Source of the DNA: Paracoccaceae bacterium
GTDB taxonomy: Bacteria; Pseudomonadota; Alphaproteobacteria; Rhodobacterales; Rhodobacteraceae
Direction of reading: 5' to 3'
DNA length: 64,000 bases
Assembly: GCA_020832445.1 (NCBI GenBank)
Contig: JAFIEO010000085.1
Span: 1 to 64,000 of the forward strand
Made by a program: the position numbers and the translations under genes. Below the pieces are notes generated by a model. That model ran no database searches, was not told where the DNA came from, and was given only the letters and a program-made list of their open reading frames with translations. Below, in pieces: positions 62,758 to 64,000 of the stretch (the stretch's first letter is position 1; every line of letters begins with the position of its first letter).

Positions 62758-63927
62758 TCACAATGGCGTGCCGGTATAGCCTTCGGCAAACAACTTGCGT
62801 GCGGACGGGTCGGTGGCCAGCATCTCAAGCTCGACCCGCTGCATCTGGCGGTCATAGTCGGAATGCTCGGGAAAGCTGTGCATCATGGTGGTGACAGACC
62901 ATGAAAACCGCATGGCCTTCCAGATACGTGCCAATGCTTTTTGTGAATAGCCGTCCAGCCCGCTTGGATCGTTGTCATTGTAATGGGCAAGCAGCCCTTG
63001 CGACAGATAATGAACATCCGACGTGGCAAGGTTCAGGCCCTTGGCCCCTGTCGGGGGCACAATATGCGCCGCATCCCCGCACAGGAACAACGCCCCCCAA
63101 CGCAGCGGTTCGGACACGAAACTGCGCAACGGCGCGATAGATTTCTCGATCGACGGACCTGTGACCAGATCAGCGGCGACATCTTGCGGCAGGCGCGCTT
63201 TCAATTCGGCCCAGAACGCATTGTCGGACCAGTCTTCGACCTTGTCGGTCAGGGGAACCTGAATGTAGTAACGCGACAGCATCTCGTTGCGCATGGACGC
63301 CAGCGCAAACCCGCGCGGATGGTTGGCGTAGATCAGTTCATCGCGCACAGGCGGCGTCTCAGACAACACGCCCAGCCAGCCGAACGGATACACTTTTTCA
63401 TATTCGCGGCGCACATCATCAGGGATCGTGCGGCGGCTGACACCGTGAAACCCGTCGCAACCGGCAATGAAATCACACTCCAGCCGGTGCGATGTGCCAT
63501 CTTTGTCCCATGTCACATAGGGCGCGGCCCCCTTTACGTCATGCAAAACCACATTCTCGACACCGTGAATATGGGCCGCGCCCAGCGCGTCCTGCGCCTC
63601 GTACAGGTCGCGTGTTACTTCGGTCTGTCCATAGACCATGACCTTGTGACCACAGGCTTCCTGAAAATCCACGCGGATCATCTGCTGGTCACTGCTTAGA
63701 TAACAGCCATGATGTGCGAACCCTTCGCGGTCCATCCGTTCGCCAGCGCCTGCCTGATGCAACAGATCGACAGTGGACCGTTCCAGAACGCCCGCACGAA
63801 TACGCGACAACACATGCTCGCGGCTTTGGCGTTCCAGCACAACAGTCCCAATTCCCGCCTTGTTCAGCAGTTGCGACAGCAACAACCCCGACGGCCCACC
63901 CCCGATGATGGCAACCTGCGTGCGCAT
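62758..63927 (-). CDS. pobA: 4-hydroxybenzoate 3-monooxygenase
   Basis: FAD enzyme of 389 residues that hydroxylates 4-hydroxybenzoate to protocatechuate with NADPH and oxygen. FAD motif VAIIGGGPSGLLL (G9-G14), the NADPH/FAD segment CDFIAGCDGFHGVSRR, and the second FAD motif LFLCGDAAHIVPPTGAKGLN are present, plus the PobA-type LERQSREHVLSRIRAGVLE. AAGGAT precedes ATG 63927. A regulator such as PobR would be expected just outside the window. Confidence 0.96.
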   Translation of the reverse strand: MRTQVAIIGGGPSGLLLSQLLNKAGIGTVVLERQSREHVLSRIRAGVLERSTVDLLHQAGAGERMDREGFAHHGCYLSSDQQMIRVDFQEACGHKVMVYGQTEVTRDLYEAQDALGAAHIHGVENVVLHDVKGAAPYVTWDKDGTSHRLECDFIAGCDGFHGVSRRTIPDDVRREYEKVYPFGWLGVLSETPPVRDELIYANHPRGFALASMRNEMLSRYYIQVPLTDKVEDWSDNAFWAELKARLPQDVAADLVTGPSIEKSIAPLRSFVSEPLRWGALFLCGDAAHIVPPTGAKGLNLATSDVHYLSQGLLAHYNDNDPSGLDGYSQKALARIWKAMRFSWSVTTMMHSFPEHSDYDRQMQRVELEMLATDPSARKLFAEGYTGTPL

Positions 63928-63965
63928 GAAACATCCTTCCCATAATTTCTTTATCTGATGCTCAT

Positions 63966-63971
63966 ATTATA
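63966..63971 (-). promoter_or_regulatory. Candidate -10 box for pobA
   Basis: A perfect TATAAT on the minus strand, about 40 bases before the pobA ATG. No good -35 is seen at 16-18 bases, as expected for an activator-dependent promoter. Confidence 0.35.
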
Positions 63972-64000
63972 CGCGGGCGTCACAACAGGAATGGATTAGT

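Overview
The window reads as chromosomal DNA of an alphaproteobacterium of the order Rhodobacterales (Rhodobacteraceae type). The grounds are the hom-glpX-recJ gene order, the GC-rich protein style, the TRAP-free but ABC-rich sugar catabolism, a short ModE, a 4-hydroxybenzoate hydroxylase and a GC-rich intergenic element that I recognise from this group. No rRNA, CRISPR array or prophage is visible. One tRNA gene (Glu, TTC) is present.

Layout. 1-1117: decayed IS3-family element, then tRNA-Glu. 1.5-16.3 kb: housekeeping block, mostly on the minus strand: recJ, an isochorismatase-like hydrolase, glpX, hom, a 1354-residue soluble multi-PAS hybrid kinase, argE, a small helical protein, a Na/Pi-cotransporter-like protein, and uvrB on the plus strand. 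16.3-27.7 kb: D-galactoside locus with GH42 beta-galactosidase, GH4 alpha-galactosidase, SDR sugar dehydrogenase, SMP-30 lactonase, DgoK, DgoA, a complete CUT1 ABC importer and an IclR regulator. It encodes a De Ley-Doudoroff type route, except that no galactonate dehydratase is present. 27.8-30.8 kb: modEABC molybdate uptake operon with a perfect palindromic operator in front of modA. 31.2-51.1 kb: a type I secretion locus. It holds a 2025-residue Bap-like adhesin, a SapC-family protein, a TolC-like lipoprotein, an ABC exporter with a degenerate C39-like domain, an HlyD-type adaptor and, convergent to them, a 2604-residue protein with CAP, RTX, a new-looking fourfold repeat, a very long beta-helix-like region, a cohesin-like module and a dockerin pair. 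51.3-58.8 kb: a second sugar locus (UxaA-type dehydratase, LgoD-like Zn dehydrogenase, CUT2 ABC importer, tandem-wHTH GntR regulator, aldo/keto reductase). It fits L-galactose/L-galactonate or a related L-sugar, and a 28-codon relic of a tagaturonate-reductase-like gene remains in it. 58.9-64 kb: a frameshifted hybrid kinase, ferredoxin-NADP reductase, an Lrp/AsnC regulator, an SH3/COG3650 exported protein and pobA.

How the parts fit. The two sugar loci together would let the cell use D-galactosides and an L-galactose-like sugar, the two sugar series of red-algal galactans. The giant secreted proteins could hold the cell on such surfaces. That ecological link is inference. The most notable observations are the secretion locus, whose two cargos share a cohesin-like C-terminal module with a dockerin on one of them, the four tandem modules of about 172 residues with no family I recognise, the UxaB relic, and a shared GntR operator that ties the aldo/keto reductase to the second sugar locus. 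All functional calls come from reading the sequence; no database search was run.
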